A stretch of 64,000 nucleotides of DNA from Strobilurus pachycystidiatus (lineage: Eukaryota; Basidiomycota; Agaricomycetes; Agaricales; Physalacriaceae): NCBI GenBank assembly GCA_019915135.1, contig JAHLMK010000006.1, positions 496,001 to 560,000 on the forward strand, written 5' to 3'. Below are positions 22,547 through 33,668 of this stretch, piece by piece. Under the pieces are notes generated by a model. It was not told where the DNA came from. It was given only the letters and a program-made list of their open reading frames with translations, and ran no database searches. Within the stretch, counting starts at the first letter, position 1, and every line of letters begins with the position of its first letter. The translations under genes and the position numbers were made by a program.

Positions 22547-24341
22547 CTACTTGAAAGCTCCAGCAATCCACATATTGACGCTGTAAAACCCATATATCTT
22601 CGATGCCTCTGGTTTCATCAATAGACTACCCCAAGTGTTGCGAGTCTCGGGGCCCATATCCTCGCTCGACAAAAGCTTTGCGCCGTACTTTCGGAGTATT
22701 TGCGCCTCAGCGGAGGCTTCCTCTCGGTTGTATGACTTGCAGACGAAGATTTAGAGAAACTCGACTAAGATCATTTGCGACTCACTGTGAACACGGATGG
22801 GATCTTCTTGTCGACGAGGGTCTTGATCGTCTCAGGCCATGTCCCAACGCTTTCCTGCGAAAGACCGGTGTTGAAGGCAATCGCGAGATCCGGCCTTTCG
22901 AGAGACTTGAGCTCGTGGTAGTGTCTGCGTCGTCGATGCTTTAGTCCCATCGAGCTGGATCAGTCGGAGTCCACTTACTCGCGTCGGAATGTGTAAACTC
23001 GTGTGCGCCCAGCGTTCTTGCATCCACTGGAGGCTACCTTAGCGGAGTCAGACGGTCAAACATGAGGACGTACGGGCAGGTCTCCATTGGCATAGGCTCC
23101 GTCGAGAACGGTGTCATTACTTTGGCAAGATCAGGACCAATCATGACGAGCTACGTTCGCGAAATTCATTGTAACCATGAAAAAGAGGGGAATGAAAGCA
23201 TACCTTCAAATGCCTGATGCCAGGTGCACGGTGCAAAATCTCTTCAAAGACGCCACCAGCCAGCACTTCCGCATGGGCAGCGCCGATTATCTAATTCCAG
23301 TCAACCATATTTCAGAGGAAGAAGATAAGAACTGACATGAATCGTCAAGGTATCCTTCCGGGACCATGCGTCGTCCTCATAGAGGACATCCAATCCCCTC
23401 AAGATCGTCATCGGAAACGAAAGATTCTCAGATACGACGCGTACAGAGGGCGCGAGCATCTCTATCGGCATCGCTCCGTCCGCTTCGGCGTTCAATAGAG
23501 CCGCGTACTCCGACTTCCACGACGAACCCTTCAGCGATTTCCAGGCGTCTTTGACGCGCTCAGGGCAGTAGACTGGGGGCGCAGAGGTGCCGTTACCGAG
23601 TCGTATGTCCTCGATGATTTCACAGTTGATCTGACACTGTGTGAGCCCATCGTGGCCGTCCGGACATGGCTTCTCCATATGCTGATGGCGCATGGCGTTC
23701 CAGTGATCATCGCAGCAGTAGAAAGACAATTTGCAGGTCAGGCATGAGGATAACGACGAGGAGCGAAGCGGGGAAGGGGCCATGCGCAAGATACGGTCTG
23801 TTCTAGGGCTACGGTAGGGACGCATGAGCAAGAGCGGCTAGGCGAGAAAATCAGTCTCACCAGGCGATACACCGAGGTTGGAAACAGATCAGGTTCCTTT
23901 CAGCGATGGTCAAATCGCGCTTCAAAAAGCGTGTGAGATATGAGAGCTCATTGTCGGTGTTCGCTTCGCCGACGTTGCTCAGATAATCGATATAGGTGCT
24001 CGGCTCATCATTCAGCGAGAGAGTGAGGACTCTTTTCAATAACGGGTCCTTTTCGGTTGCGATCAGGGCTTTGCAGATTTCCTTGTGTTGGCGCCAGTCC
24101 GCCTAGATACTTTTGGTAAGACAAGGGAGATACGACTCGACGATGAAGCACCTTTTGACACGCTGCGTAAAGTCGTCACGAAAAGAAAGACGAAGACAAA
24201 AAAGAGATTACCAGTTCCACAGTAAGAGACGCGTTTACACCCCGAGCATTTCGATAGTTTGGTGTCAGGTTGTTCCTCTTTGAAGCATTTCATACAGAGG
24301 ATATGTTGATTGGCAGCAATGTGCGGTATCTGTCTGTCCAT
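22547..24341 (-). CDS. MYND zinc-finger / MSS51-like protein, tandem copy 3
   Basis: Start ATG 24341 (MDRQIPHIAANQH). MYND finger CMKCFKEEQPDTKLSKCSGC then VSYCGTG at residues about 16-43. Second Cys/His block SSCLTCKLSFYCCDDHW, then CPERVKDAWKSLKGSSWKSEYAAL, SENLSFPMTILRGLDVLYED and KDTLTIHV, an EILHRAPGIRHLK-like C-terminal block, and the ending YSVNMWIAGAFK with TAG at 22547-22549. Block order matches copies 1 and 2, giving three complete-looking tandem genes within 5.9 kb, all transcribed leftward. Confidence 0.75.
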
Positions 24342-24873
24342 CGTGGTAAGAAGAAAGACGAAATGTCTTCACGATCTAACGCGTGAGGTGACAAGTGACG
24401 TTACGTCAGTGCAATGTGTCTCAGGCCCTGGCTATATCTAAGCGACTTGTGGACGGAAGAAAACTCACGCCGGTATCGCCGTAGCTTTTGCAAGTTATGA
24501 GAGCACCGCGCCGCAGCGGTAAGCTGATGAATGACAGTCCCAACCACAGAGCAGATAGACGGATTGTGCTGCGCCCGAGTATGCTGCGCTGAAGGTGGAC
24601 GCGCTCTCAAATTCAAACTGGGCGTGGGGTTACGCTCAATGTGTGAAGGCACCTCATGGTACCATCTCTCGGTACCGAGCTTGGAGAAGAGGGTGCGACT
24701 TGCTTCGACGGGCGAGATGTACGCCCGGCGTTCAGAATTAGAATTGGACTCATGCCGGTAATCGATATCTGACTCGACAAGGAACGCGCACCTCCCGACT
24801 CCGCATAAACACTATAGATGTAATACTTCGTATAAAGCCATTCTGTGTAGCGGTGAGACTATCACTAACAGAC
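24342..24873. other. Divergent intergenic region
   Basis: Lies between the minus-strand MYND gene and the plus-strand gene at 24874 and presumably holds both promoters. No clear TATA or operator is recognised. Confidence 0.35.
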
Positions 24874-25242
24874 ATGTCCACAGATCCACAGCCAAACCCC
24901 GAGGCAGCTGCCTCAGCTTCCTCGCTGTTCTCCTCGAACACAATCACGTCCACTGCACCCTTGACCACGCCGCGAAAAGACTTTGCGGCTGCCTTTGGCG
25001 AGCTTCAGTCCAAATACGGAACGAGTGGCACTACGCCCATCACCAAGGCGAAGAAGGAGCGCAAAGTCCCTTCCACGAGCACAGCCGCGACCTCCACCTT
25101 CGCTACCGACGATACCGCATCCACTGCCACAACGGCCCAAGAATCCTCCGGCGCGGATTCTTCTTCGAAGGCGGACAAGAAGAGTAAAAAGAAGAAGTCC
25201 GTATTGTCTTTTTTCGGAAGTGAGTCGCTCTCAAAACCTTGA
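24874..25242 (+). CDS. Small Ser/Ala/Thr-rich protein with KDFAAAFGELQSKYG motif
   Basis: Begins at the Met preceding STDPQPNPEAAA. Low-complexity N-terminus, one conserved-looking amphipathic motif KDFAAAFGELQSKYGTSG at about residues 36-53, a Lys-rich patch (KKSKKKK) and a C-terminal SVLSFFGS. I recall similar motif-bearing small proteins in basidiomycetes but know no function. A GTGAGT splice donor sits directly after FFG (about 25220), so the true protein may end differently from the open frame. Predicted soluble, with no signal peptide. Confidence 0.5.
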   Translation: MSTDPQPNPEAAASASSLFSSNTITSTAPLTTPRKDFAAAFGELQSKYGTSGTTPITKAKKERKVPSTSTAATSTFATDDTASTATTAQESSGADSSSKADKKSKKKKSVLSFFGSESLSKP

Positions 25243-26757
25243 CTGTGATGTGAGACTGAGGATCCTCGACACAGAGAAACATGGAGGAGGTTGAGGGCAC
25301 AGAAAGGGGCCTGAGTGCTGGAGATGTGAATTTGATATGAGACGATGGGTCCAGATGCTAGCTATGGTCCGGTAGTCTACTCTTCCCGGGCGAATGCAGA
25401 ACCCTAGTCGTCAAACATTGACAGTGCAATGGGCAAAGGTGATTCGGTCCTGTACGAGCCGGTCGATGTGCAAAAGGTTTCGCAGCCCAATGCCGTGAGA
25501 TGTTGCCAAATGGCCCGACAAACCTAGCGGAGGCGGTAAAAAGAGTGGGGGATGGAAGGCCGGCAATGTCAGAGTTGTTGCACACCCCCATGATGGTGAA
25601 TGAAGATGAATCATACAGCGAGGAGTCGGGAAATTAGCTCATCGAAGTACAGGGCTGTATTTAATCAGTACACGAACGTTCTACGGATATGTATGTCAGT
25701 CAAGCAAAGAAATAAATATACACAACATCGACGTACCTATAGTACAATCGTTGCATTGGCATTAACTTGCCCTACTGACGAAGCTCTTTACAGTAGCCGA
25801 GCGACGACGGTCACAAAATCTCCGATCGTCCAGCACCATCTGTAATCGACGGTAAACCGCTATCTGCGGCTGCTCAGTCATCATGAGACCAGAACGTGGA
25901 GGCGAACATACACACGTCTAATTTGTTTGCATCAGAATCAGGATAGACGTTTCAGGCCATCCTTGATCCAAGAAGGCGGTGGTGGACATGCTTAGTCGCG
26001 ATTCAGTCGATGACTGCTTATGTGTCACATAGGCCAAGCGAGAAAACAACGCTGCGATCGATGATGGGGGGTGAACGGAGTTGATTCGACATCGTGTATC
26101 CGAGCAGGCAGTAGGTGGTTGGCAAGTTGAGTTCATCAAATCTGTTGTGCGAACAGCCGAGGCGAAGGATAATCATGGGCCCGAGCACAGGCCCAGTCGA
26201 AAGTGACGACCACGGTTGGGACGCAAAATGATTCTCTACAGACATCTATCAGTCACTGCCTATGCCGATGAAGCTTGCGCGCGCACCGTTCAGAATAGCC
26301 TCGCGCTTGCTCCTTTGGGGTGCTGATGCGGTCGTATATGTTGTCTCCGGAAGAGTGTAAGAGTGGCACCGTTGGCGCGATGCCGACCAATATCCATGGG
26401 CGGGGGGTGCCAGAGGCAGATGCGGAGACAAACGGGCGCAATGCCAATGGGCCTGCAGCTGCTGGGGTATCGTTGAGTTCCGACACGTGCGCATTGAACC
26501 AGGCGCACCTTTCCCGCCGCCATCGCTGTCAGAAGAGCGGATATCTGAGAGAAAATCGCGCCGCGCTCGGCGCTGTTGGCGGTAATAGTATGGTGAGCAT
26601 GAGTGTCGAAAGAAAACTTAGCGACGACGGATGACACAAGGACGGGAAGCGGATCAGCTCGGGCCGGCCACGTGTTTTCTCTCTTGCAAAATTAATTTCT
26701 ATCGCATCATCATCTTGAACTCGGACTGCCACTTAGTCTGCCAGCATCAACTTCCTA
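25243..26757. other. No firmly supported gene; one weak minus-strand ORF at about 26253-26486
   Basis: The minus-strand reading ending near 26253 (ELNDTPAAAGPLALRPF...) has protein-like composition and might be a last exon, but no domain or start was found. The rest shows only short conflicting frames. Confidence 0.3.
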
Positions 26758-28038
26758 ATGCCACTCAAAAAATCCCTCGCTCAACCACAATCAAAGAAAT
26801 CCTCGCCGCGCCGTACCAAAAGGAAGATTCTGCGGGATGCGGAACAAGACGAAATAAAGTCAATGCCACTTGCCGCGAACACCAAAGGCTTTCCAACACT
26901 CCCCTACGAGCTACACATGGAAATCATCTCATACTTTCCCTCTATTCCCGTACCCTGCTTAGAGGAGCTCGGACACGCTGGATATATCCCTGCTTCTTAT
27001 CGCGACAGATTCGATGCAATCTATGCATTGTCGCATGCATGTCGCGCCTTACGCTTGGTCTACTATCAGCTTTTGTGGCATACGATGGATGCATGCGCTC
27101 CGCCAGAGTCTGTTCCATGCCCTAAGCGCGACTATGCGAAGGCAATGGCAACTGAGCTTGTTTATCAAGCAGAGGTCGTTACGATCCGCGCGCCTTACTT
27201 AGCTGAGCGTGTCCAGTAAGTTTCTCACATCAGCAAATGCACTTTTGGCGGCTAAGCCTTCGCGAACAGAGTCTTCAACGTCTCGCTGGGGATATTCTCT
27301 GTGCACACTGTCTACAAGGAATTCGTTCGCTGTCTCACTTGCCTTCCTAACCTGCACACACTCCAAATACTGTCTTTTCCTGTGCTCTGGGCCTGGAGTA
27401 GTGGTGATAGCCCTAACTTTGTCCAGGTCCGCAAGTGTCGCGATGCTTTGCAAAAGGCATTTGTAGGCATACGACTCGATAGCATTGTCACGTTGACACT
27501 TCCGGAGGCGCTCTTCACCGAACCCATCAGTGTCCTGACGGCTTTCCCCCACTTGCAGAATCTGTCGCTCTTTGGGTCCATTGTCCATCATCTCGATGCG
27601 GAGAGCTTGTTTTTATCACCTCCCACCCTCCTTGCGTTGAATATTGATCGCTCTGACTCGACGGAGTTGCCCTGTCCGTCACTCGCATCCCCAACAACAC
27701 ACACAATCGTCCTGATTCTCTCTTTCATTATAGGCTTGTTTCGATATTTTTCAAAGCTTCGCGTGACACCAAGGCTACCCCTGATATCCGACCCCCAAAT
27801 CTGGATACCTATGCTCGAGCAGCTGGAGTATCTGCATACCATTCACGTGCGCAGTTATCCCTTCTTTTTAGTGCCCAAGGTGCTAGACCGCACAATCAAG
27901 ACGATGAAGGCCATTATCCGGAAGAGCCTCAATAACGATGTGAATGCCGATCTGGAGAAGGGCACAGTGTATGTGTGGGAGCATGATAGAGTGATTCAAC
28001 GAATCGACGTCAGACGACCTGTCGTAGACGACGCTTGA
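26758..28038 (+). CDS. F-box-like protein, paralogue 2
   Basis: Exons 26758-27215 and 27270-28038 (54-bp intron, donor GTAAGT, acceptor AACAG) give 1227 nt, 408 aa. Basic N-terminus, F-box-like motif LPYELHMEIISYF at about residue 48, the block DRFDAIYALSHACRALR, ATELVYQAEVVTIRAP, then VYKEFVRCLTCLPNLHTLQIL and a C-terminal NADLEKGTVYVWEHDRVIQRIDVRR. Every block has a counterpart in the minus-strand gene at 5084-6367. It lacks the second intron of that copy and instead has a hydrophobic stretch (IVLILSFIIGLFRYF) at that place, which could be an unspliced intron or real coding sequence. Confidence 0.75.
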
Positions 28039-28652
28039 CCTTCTTGTGATAATTTCTTGTATTTGTCTTCGCCCAATCCTGTACACGGCTTCTTCATCTA
28101 TATTCTATATTTCTTCCACTGTTCCAAGTGATAGTCTATGTAACCAACCTTCGACTATAAACTCTTGCTTCCACCTTACTCTCATCCCATCAGCGCTGGC
28201 CATTAGAACGTACCTCCCTAAGCCAGGCTTTGAGTACTACGGGAGCCGCGTTAGGTTGGCGACCGCTACGACGCTGACTTCGCTCAGTTGACGTCGTTAT
28301 TGCACTGCCATATACATGTCCTCCTTCCTTCATATCAACGTCTCATGTACCCACCCTGTACCCACCTGCTCGCGGTCCGAGCACACCACTGACAGAAAAC
28401 GTCCGCGGACCCTTTTCGCAATTTAGCGTCCGGTGCACCCGCCTATGGAATTGCGTCGTACTGATCATATGTTGACTTTCCGGCAAGTGAGCGTAACGTT
28501 GACAAGAACGTTAATGTTGAACGCTGGTCTCCGGGATTAGCAGAATTGCGGCAACCTCATAATGATAGCCGTATGATCGGCCCGATATGGCGGACGGCCA
28601 TAAAACGCGGTTACGAGTTCGACCAGGTTTCGACCGCCCCAAAACTTGGACC
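28039..28652. other. Intergenic, nothing recognised
   Basis: 3' flank of the F-box gene and 5' region of the isomerase gene; no coding or RNA feature seen. Confidence 0.4.
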
Positions 28653-29826
28653 ATGGCCAGCAAATTCTCGACGCAATGGTTCACCGTATCTGAGCCCCAC
28701 CCGCACGTCTACCACGTCGAACTGGGAATGTGTGTTCTGCCACGCGCTGTTTCGGCTTCTGAGCTGACGAGTCGATTTCGGCTATCAATTATAGTGGACC
28801 TCTGAATGCTTTCACGCCTGAGTGAGTGCGAGAGACGCTCGAACTTGGCCGCTTCTCATGTTTGTGAAGCGCCTGGACAGCATACGGAGCCTTGTTCGAT
28901 AAATTGAAGGAAAGCGCTGACGTCCGGGTTGTTGTCTTGTCGTCGAAACATCCCAAACTGTTCACCGCTGGAATAGACAGTGAGAGTCTCATGTTATTTC
29001 ACTGCATATTCAACCCACTGTTTGCTTAGTCTCCGTTCTGGGCACTACAATCGGCACTAAGATGTCCGATGGAGCGAGGACAGCGCTTTTCCTGAATGAT
29101 ACATGCCGTCAGTTGCAGCTGTGTATGGCCGCCCCAAGGATGAGCCCAGTTCCCGTAATTGCGGCCATCCACGGCCCTATAATTGGCTTGGGCGTTGATT
29201 TAGTAGGGGCATGTGATATCCGATACGCTGCATCCAACGCGAAGTTCGCGATTAAGGTTTGTGGCAGATCCTGCCTTGGTATGACTTGCTGATGACGCCG
29301 AATCATTGACCAGGAGATAGATATGGGATTGGCTGCAGACATTGGCTCGCTCGTTTATACGCCAAAAATTACCGGGAACATGTCACTGTTTCGAGAGTAC
29401 GCGTACAGCGCCGCAACCTTTGACGCCAGCACCGCCGAAAAGATGGGCCTGATTTCGAAGGTGGTCGAGGGCGGACGAGACGAGGTCGTCAAAGCTGCTC
29501 TGCACCTCGCTCAAACCATCGCCACGAAGAGCCCAATGGCTGTATCAGGAACGAAGCACCTAATCAACCACGCTGTCGACAATAGGTCAGAATTATAGAT
29601 CTTCTTACAGAACCGATCTCAATCATCCCCACAGTATTGACGATAACCTGAAATATACCGCTATGTGGAACTCTATCGCTTTGCAGACAAATGTGAGTCA
29701 GTTTGTAACGTATTGACCAGTCGAGTAACGAGGACCTCAACAGGACGTACCCGAGATTCAGCGGGCGGCCAAAGAGAAGAGGACGCCTCAATATGAGGCA
29801 CTCGGGAGGCTTAAACCAAGGTTGTA
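28653..29826 (+). CDS. Delta(3,5)-delta(2,4)-dienoyl-CoA isomerase / enoyl-CoA hydratase family
   Basis: Crotonase-fold protein, expected in beta-oxidation of unsaturated fatty acids. ATG 28653 (MASKFSTQWF). Introns 28740-28794, 28822-28869 and 28980-29029 join NAFTP, DAWTAYGALFDKL and ADVRVVVLSSKHPKLFTAGIDI; three more introns lie downstream. The oxyanion-hole region reads PVIAAIHGPIIGLGVDLVGACDIRY, and the acidic residues typical of dienoyl-CoA isomerases are present in KEIDMGLAADIGSL (Glu of KEID, Asp of AADIG), which argues for isomerase rather than plain hydratase. The C-terminus LKPRL is not a canonical SKL-type peroxisomal signal but PRL is close; peroxisome or mitochondrion both remain possible. 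The frame stays open through every exon, so it looks functional. Confidence 0.85.
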
Positions 29827-30129
29827 ATGCAATATCTGTATGTACTCTTCATGATAACAACATGTATTCAAACAAGTCTGTGTCTGGGTTCGAAGGGGCT
29901 AGCCGGCTCGTCTTGTAATTGTGCGTGTTCGACGGGGACAACTGATTACAAAAAACTTGCGCTCCCTGTCAAGGCATTCACATCCGTAAACCTTGCTCGC
30001 GTACCGTCAGCTCTCACTTGATATCTGTATGCACATCATGAGCGCCTCAGGAGTCAGGCCCACCTCCAACAAAGCGCGTTCGATTCAAGCATCTAGTTCC
30101 ATGGTCGACATGCCCGTCGCTTCATGATT
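29827..30129. other. Intergenic, nothing recognised
   Basis: 3' flank between the isomerase gene and the ferroxidase relic. Confidence 0.4.
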
Positions 30130-30420
30130 TCATGCCCGCCAGCCAAGGAGGGCGAAGCAAGGAAGACTATAACTGCTGTGGTGCTGAGCATCTCTTGCCG
30201 TCGTCGTGGACCTGGACGTGGCTGGAAAAGACGGAGAGACCACCACGTCGGGGTCAGAAAGAAAACAGTTTGAGGGTGATCTCAGCAGTCTCGCCTTCGG
30301 CGAGCGGGTCTGGCACGTTGGGTGGCGTTGGATGTATTTATCGGTGCAAAACGCAACTATTTCATGTCCAACTACCTGCAGTCCGTTCATCCGATTAGAT
30401 CGCGCCACACTCAGACGGTA
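30130..30420 (-). pseudogene. 5' fragment (promoter plus signal-peptide exon) of a Fet3-type ferroxidase
   Basis: On the minus strand this segment matches about 63045-63360: the GTGGCGC-ATCTAATC promoter string, ATACATCCAACG / ACGTGCCAGACCC, the CTGCTGAGATCACCC leader, and the start of the protein (MLSTTAVIVFLASPSLAG here, MLGTTAVAVLLAAPALAG in the intact gene) up to HEI. It then ends in unrelated sequence. The copper-binding part is absent, so this is a relic that could at most drive transcription. Confidence 0.8.
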
Positions 30421-30534
30421 CGAATACCTAAGTAAGAATAATAGAACCCTAATGCACCTCAGATTCTCCACAACTATTACAGTTTACATTGCCAAATTGA
30501 CTCGAATGCGCTCCTGGTACTACAGTCCGCTCCG

Positions 30535-33456
30535 TTACGCCGGAATATGAACGACACGGTTGCTGGTCATATTCTGAACCCTCCTCGCGATGACGAACCT
30601 CCCAGCTATGATCACCGCGACGAAGAGCTCAAGAGTCTGCTTCGTGGCAGGATCATAATCGGCCATCTTTAACCGTGCATCCTGAAATCCCCCCTTGATG
30701 ACTTTCTTCCCATATCCTTTGACCTGGTTTTCTGCATGCTTCCAGATCTGAAATATGCTATAGTCCCTTTGGTTGCTATCTTTGTCGTACCCTCGGTAGA
30801 ACAAGTCCTTGAGTTCACGCGGCTTGAAATTCGCGGCGCGCGTTGTCGGTGGCTGAGGAAAGCTACCACTCGGCACACAAGTTTGTGTCCATTGCGACTC
30901 CTTGAACTCGCCGAGACAGCCGATGAACTTCTGGAGCGGTGCGTCTGCGGCCTGCGTGGTGCGCTTGTCCTTTCCTCTAGGAAGCGTTTTACACATCGTC
31001 GGCTCATAGACATCCTCCACCGAGAGGTTCTTCCACTCGATGAGCGCAACCTTGGGAATTCCCCTGGAGTCGACGTATTTGACGTACACATTATCGACCC
31101 GCCCAGATTCGACTTCCACCTCGATGATTGAGAGCGCCCGACAACCGTCACTCCGTCCAATCGTTCGTCGAAGGAGCAGGTCAAAGATTGTTTGACCGAC
31201 GTTCTCCGTCATGTGCTTGATGGACAAAAACGGGCGGTCCAATAGATAATTGGTCATATGGGTGTGAATCCATTTGTGCGTGAAGTCGAAGGGCTCGCGA
31301 ATGAGCATGGTTCTTGAAGAGTAATCCACGAATTCATGAACAAACTGAGTGAAGTCAAGTTAGATGCGGCTGACTGTTCGACGATGATGAACGTACCGCG
31401 GACTTGATGATTTGGCTGACAAAAAAGAGGTAGTCTGTTGTGCCATCGTCTCGTCGGCGCAATGACATTATACCTTCTTCTTGCAAATACCTTGAGAAAG
31501 AGACGACGTCTGGGGTGGTGACCATCTTCGAATTAGAGCCTGTAATGAATTCGTCCGGGGTGATATCCAGCACATCCGAGAGCCGAAGTCGGTCCCCTTC
31601 CTTCAATTCCACGCCATCTTGGAGAAAAGCGTCGATGTCGATATCCTCCCAACCGTCTCTCATGCGTAGGTACAGTGCACGAATGGCTCTGAGCATGATG
31701 GGATCCGAGCTGAGCTCAGCGTGAGAGCGTGGAAGAAGCTGCTTGATGGTACCTCGACTTGTGATGTTGGTCGTCCTGCCAGCAATGGATTGCAAGTACG
31801 GGAAAAGGTAGGCTCGTGGTATGAAATAGGTTGGCTTTCTTTCGCCCAGCCTATCATAGGTGCGCATCGGACAGAGTTCTTTGAGATGGTTCACGGCCAA
31901 CTGAATTGAAGCGGCCTTGCTGCCAGGCTCAGCAACACCGAGCATCGCACAAATGGACCCTGTGATTTGTGAAGAGCGCATCCCAAGGACGCCCAGAGCT
32001 TCAGTCATGTCGGCCAATTTCGTCGCATTGCTCTCCAGAAGATGCTGAGAAAACCAGCATGAAGTCCCCAACATGATGATCCGTTTGACGGGAGATGGGT
32101 CGTTGACAGAACATCGCAGAATAGTATCGTAGAAGCATTGCTTGAATGTGGTGACGAGCTCCGGGATCGAGACAGATCTCGAAGAGTCTTGCGATGTGCT
32201 TGACAACGAGTCCGCATAGCGTCTTCGGGCAGCAGTGTCATAGCCGCGAACGACGACAACGAGATCATATTTATCCATCGAAGATCGCTGTTGTTGGAAC
32301 ACGCCCTAAGGAAATAGTGTAAGCTCGGATGTCATCAAGCTGGGTTATAGAGTGTTTACCAAGATTCTCTCGAGAGCCTTGGTTCCGTCGGTAGCTTCGA
32401 GTCCCGCCAAGAGGTCAGAAGGGAAGTGACCGGTATAGTATGTATGAAATCTCGTCACGGCGACGAACACGATGGATTGGACCTGTCTCGACAATGCCCA
32501 GGCCCCACTAGACAAGGGAAGCTCTGTGAAGTCTACCTCAAACACGAAGCTGTGAGAGTGAACGACTGCCTCCTCATTCTCCGAGACCCATTTATAGACC
32601 TCAAGGTTCTCGAAGTACCGCTTGAAGTTATCTCTTCTTGAGATATCAAAGAAGGCAGACAGCATCGTCGTGAAGTAGGTTGTATCATCTGATGTGTCGA
32701 GAGGGGTGAAGAATCCCCAGATCAACTTGTGACTGGCTTTCACGAGACAGTACGTGAGGGCATAGGATTGGTCATCGATAATGGCGCCAGGTTGCGTGAA
32801 CAATGCGATGAAGTCTCGCGGGTACTGAATGCATGGCAAAGTGATCAGAAATTTTTCAAAGCATATCGTGCGAGGGGAGCAGAGCTTACAGTGTATTTGG
32901 GTTTACTTTTGTTCCCGATACGTAGGGTTTTGTACCCATTGATTGTTGAGGCTACAACGACCTCGAATTCAACCTCCCTGCGCTTTGAAGATCTCTCATC
33001 GCCGCCAGAGCGCAACGTCGAGGGTGTCTCTGATACACGGCCGCGCTTCTTGCTTCTGTCACGGCCTGTCAACTCATCTGTCTCCCTGCGGTCCCCACCA
33101 AGAACAAAATGGACATGTCGATCTTGCTTCTGCTTCTTATCCAAGAGATGCGGGTTGATAGGAATGTCCTCGTCGGGATCCATGGTAATGGGGTAGGGAA
33201 AGCCAGGAATGAAGACGGATGTATATGATGGTAGCTTTCGGAGGGTGACAAAGTCTTTCTGCTCGATGGAGCGGAAGTAGATGTTGATGGCCTTCCAAGA
33301 GCACTTGCAGACTTTGTTGTGCTCGGTGTCCACCCAGGCAAGCATCGTCGATGGTTTGACATGATCTCGGAACGTGTCCCAGAACAGCCAACCAGGATTG
33401 TTGGACAGAGGCTGGTGCCCGGCGAGCGCAAGGCAGAGTGTGATGGGCAGGGACAT
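30535..33456 (-). CDS. Crinkler-like header + P-loop-less AAA-ATPase-like + PD-(D/E)XK nuclease protein (pair A)
   Basis: Exons 33456-32890, 32824-32360, 32305-31397 and 31344-30535, all phase 0, give 916 aa. Residues 1-120: a compact header with LCLALAG near the N-terminus and a CSWKAINIY ... LRKLPSY ... IHFVLG pattern like Crinkler/RHS headers. Residues about 130-165: two basic patches (SKKRGR, SKRRE), nuclear-localisation-like. Middle: a region resembling AAA-ATPase-like (PF09820-type) domains but with TPLDTSDD where the P-loop should be and VVVVRGYDTAAR at the Walker-B position. C-terminal exon: VDSRGIPKVALIEWKN (D...ExK) and QVKGY (QxxxY), the PD-(D/E)XK nuclease core. Divergent partner ATPase starts 212 bp away. 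Frame fully open; function as nuclear DNA-acting effector is inferred. Confidence 0.8.
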
Positions 33457-33668
33457 GATGTGGGGGAAAGCGAGAGAGGTGAGTCAACATGCCTACATTC
33501 ATAACGCGTTCAGGCCACTGGCCATTGTCCATGGTGGCGCGACCAAAAACGGTGATCAAAGGACCTCGGCAACTTCAAGCCGGCATATTTGCCAACATCA
33601 CGTGCACTTGTCCAAATAAGGCGGGCTTCAACCTCGCTTGTCCTGCCTGTCCCTTTGTTACCACCATC
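33457..33668. promoter_or_regulatory. Bidirectional promoter of pair A
   Basis: 212 bp between the two divergent ATGs. Nearly identical over its whole length to 55376-55587 (also 212 bp, opposite orientation). Contains an E-box CACGTG at 33599-33604 inside ATCACGTGCACTTG, which is also kept in the more diverged pair B promoter. Confidence 0.7.
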
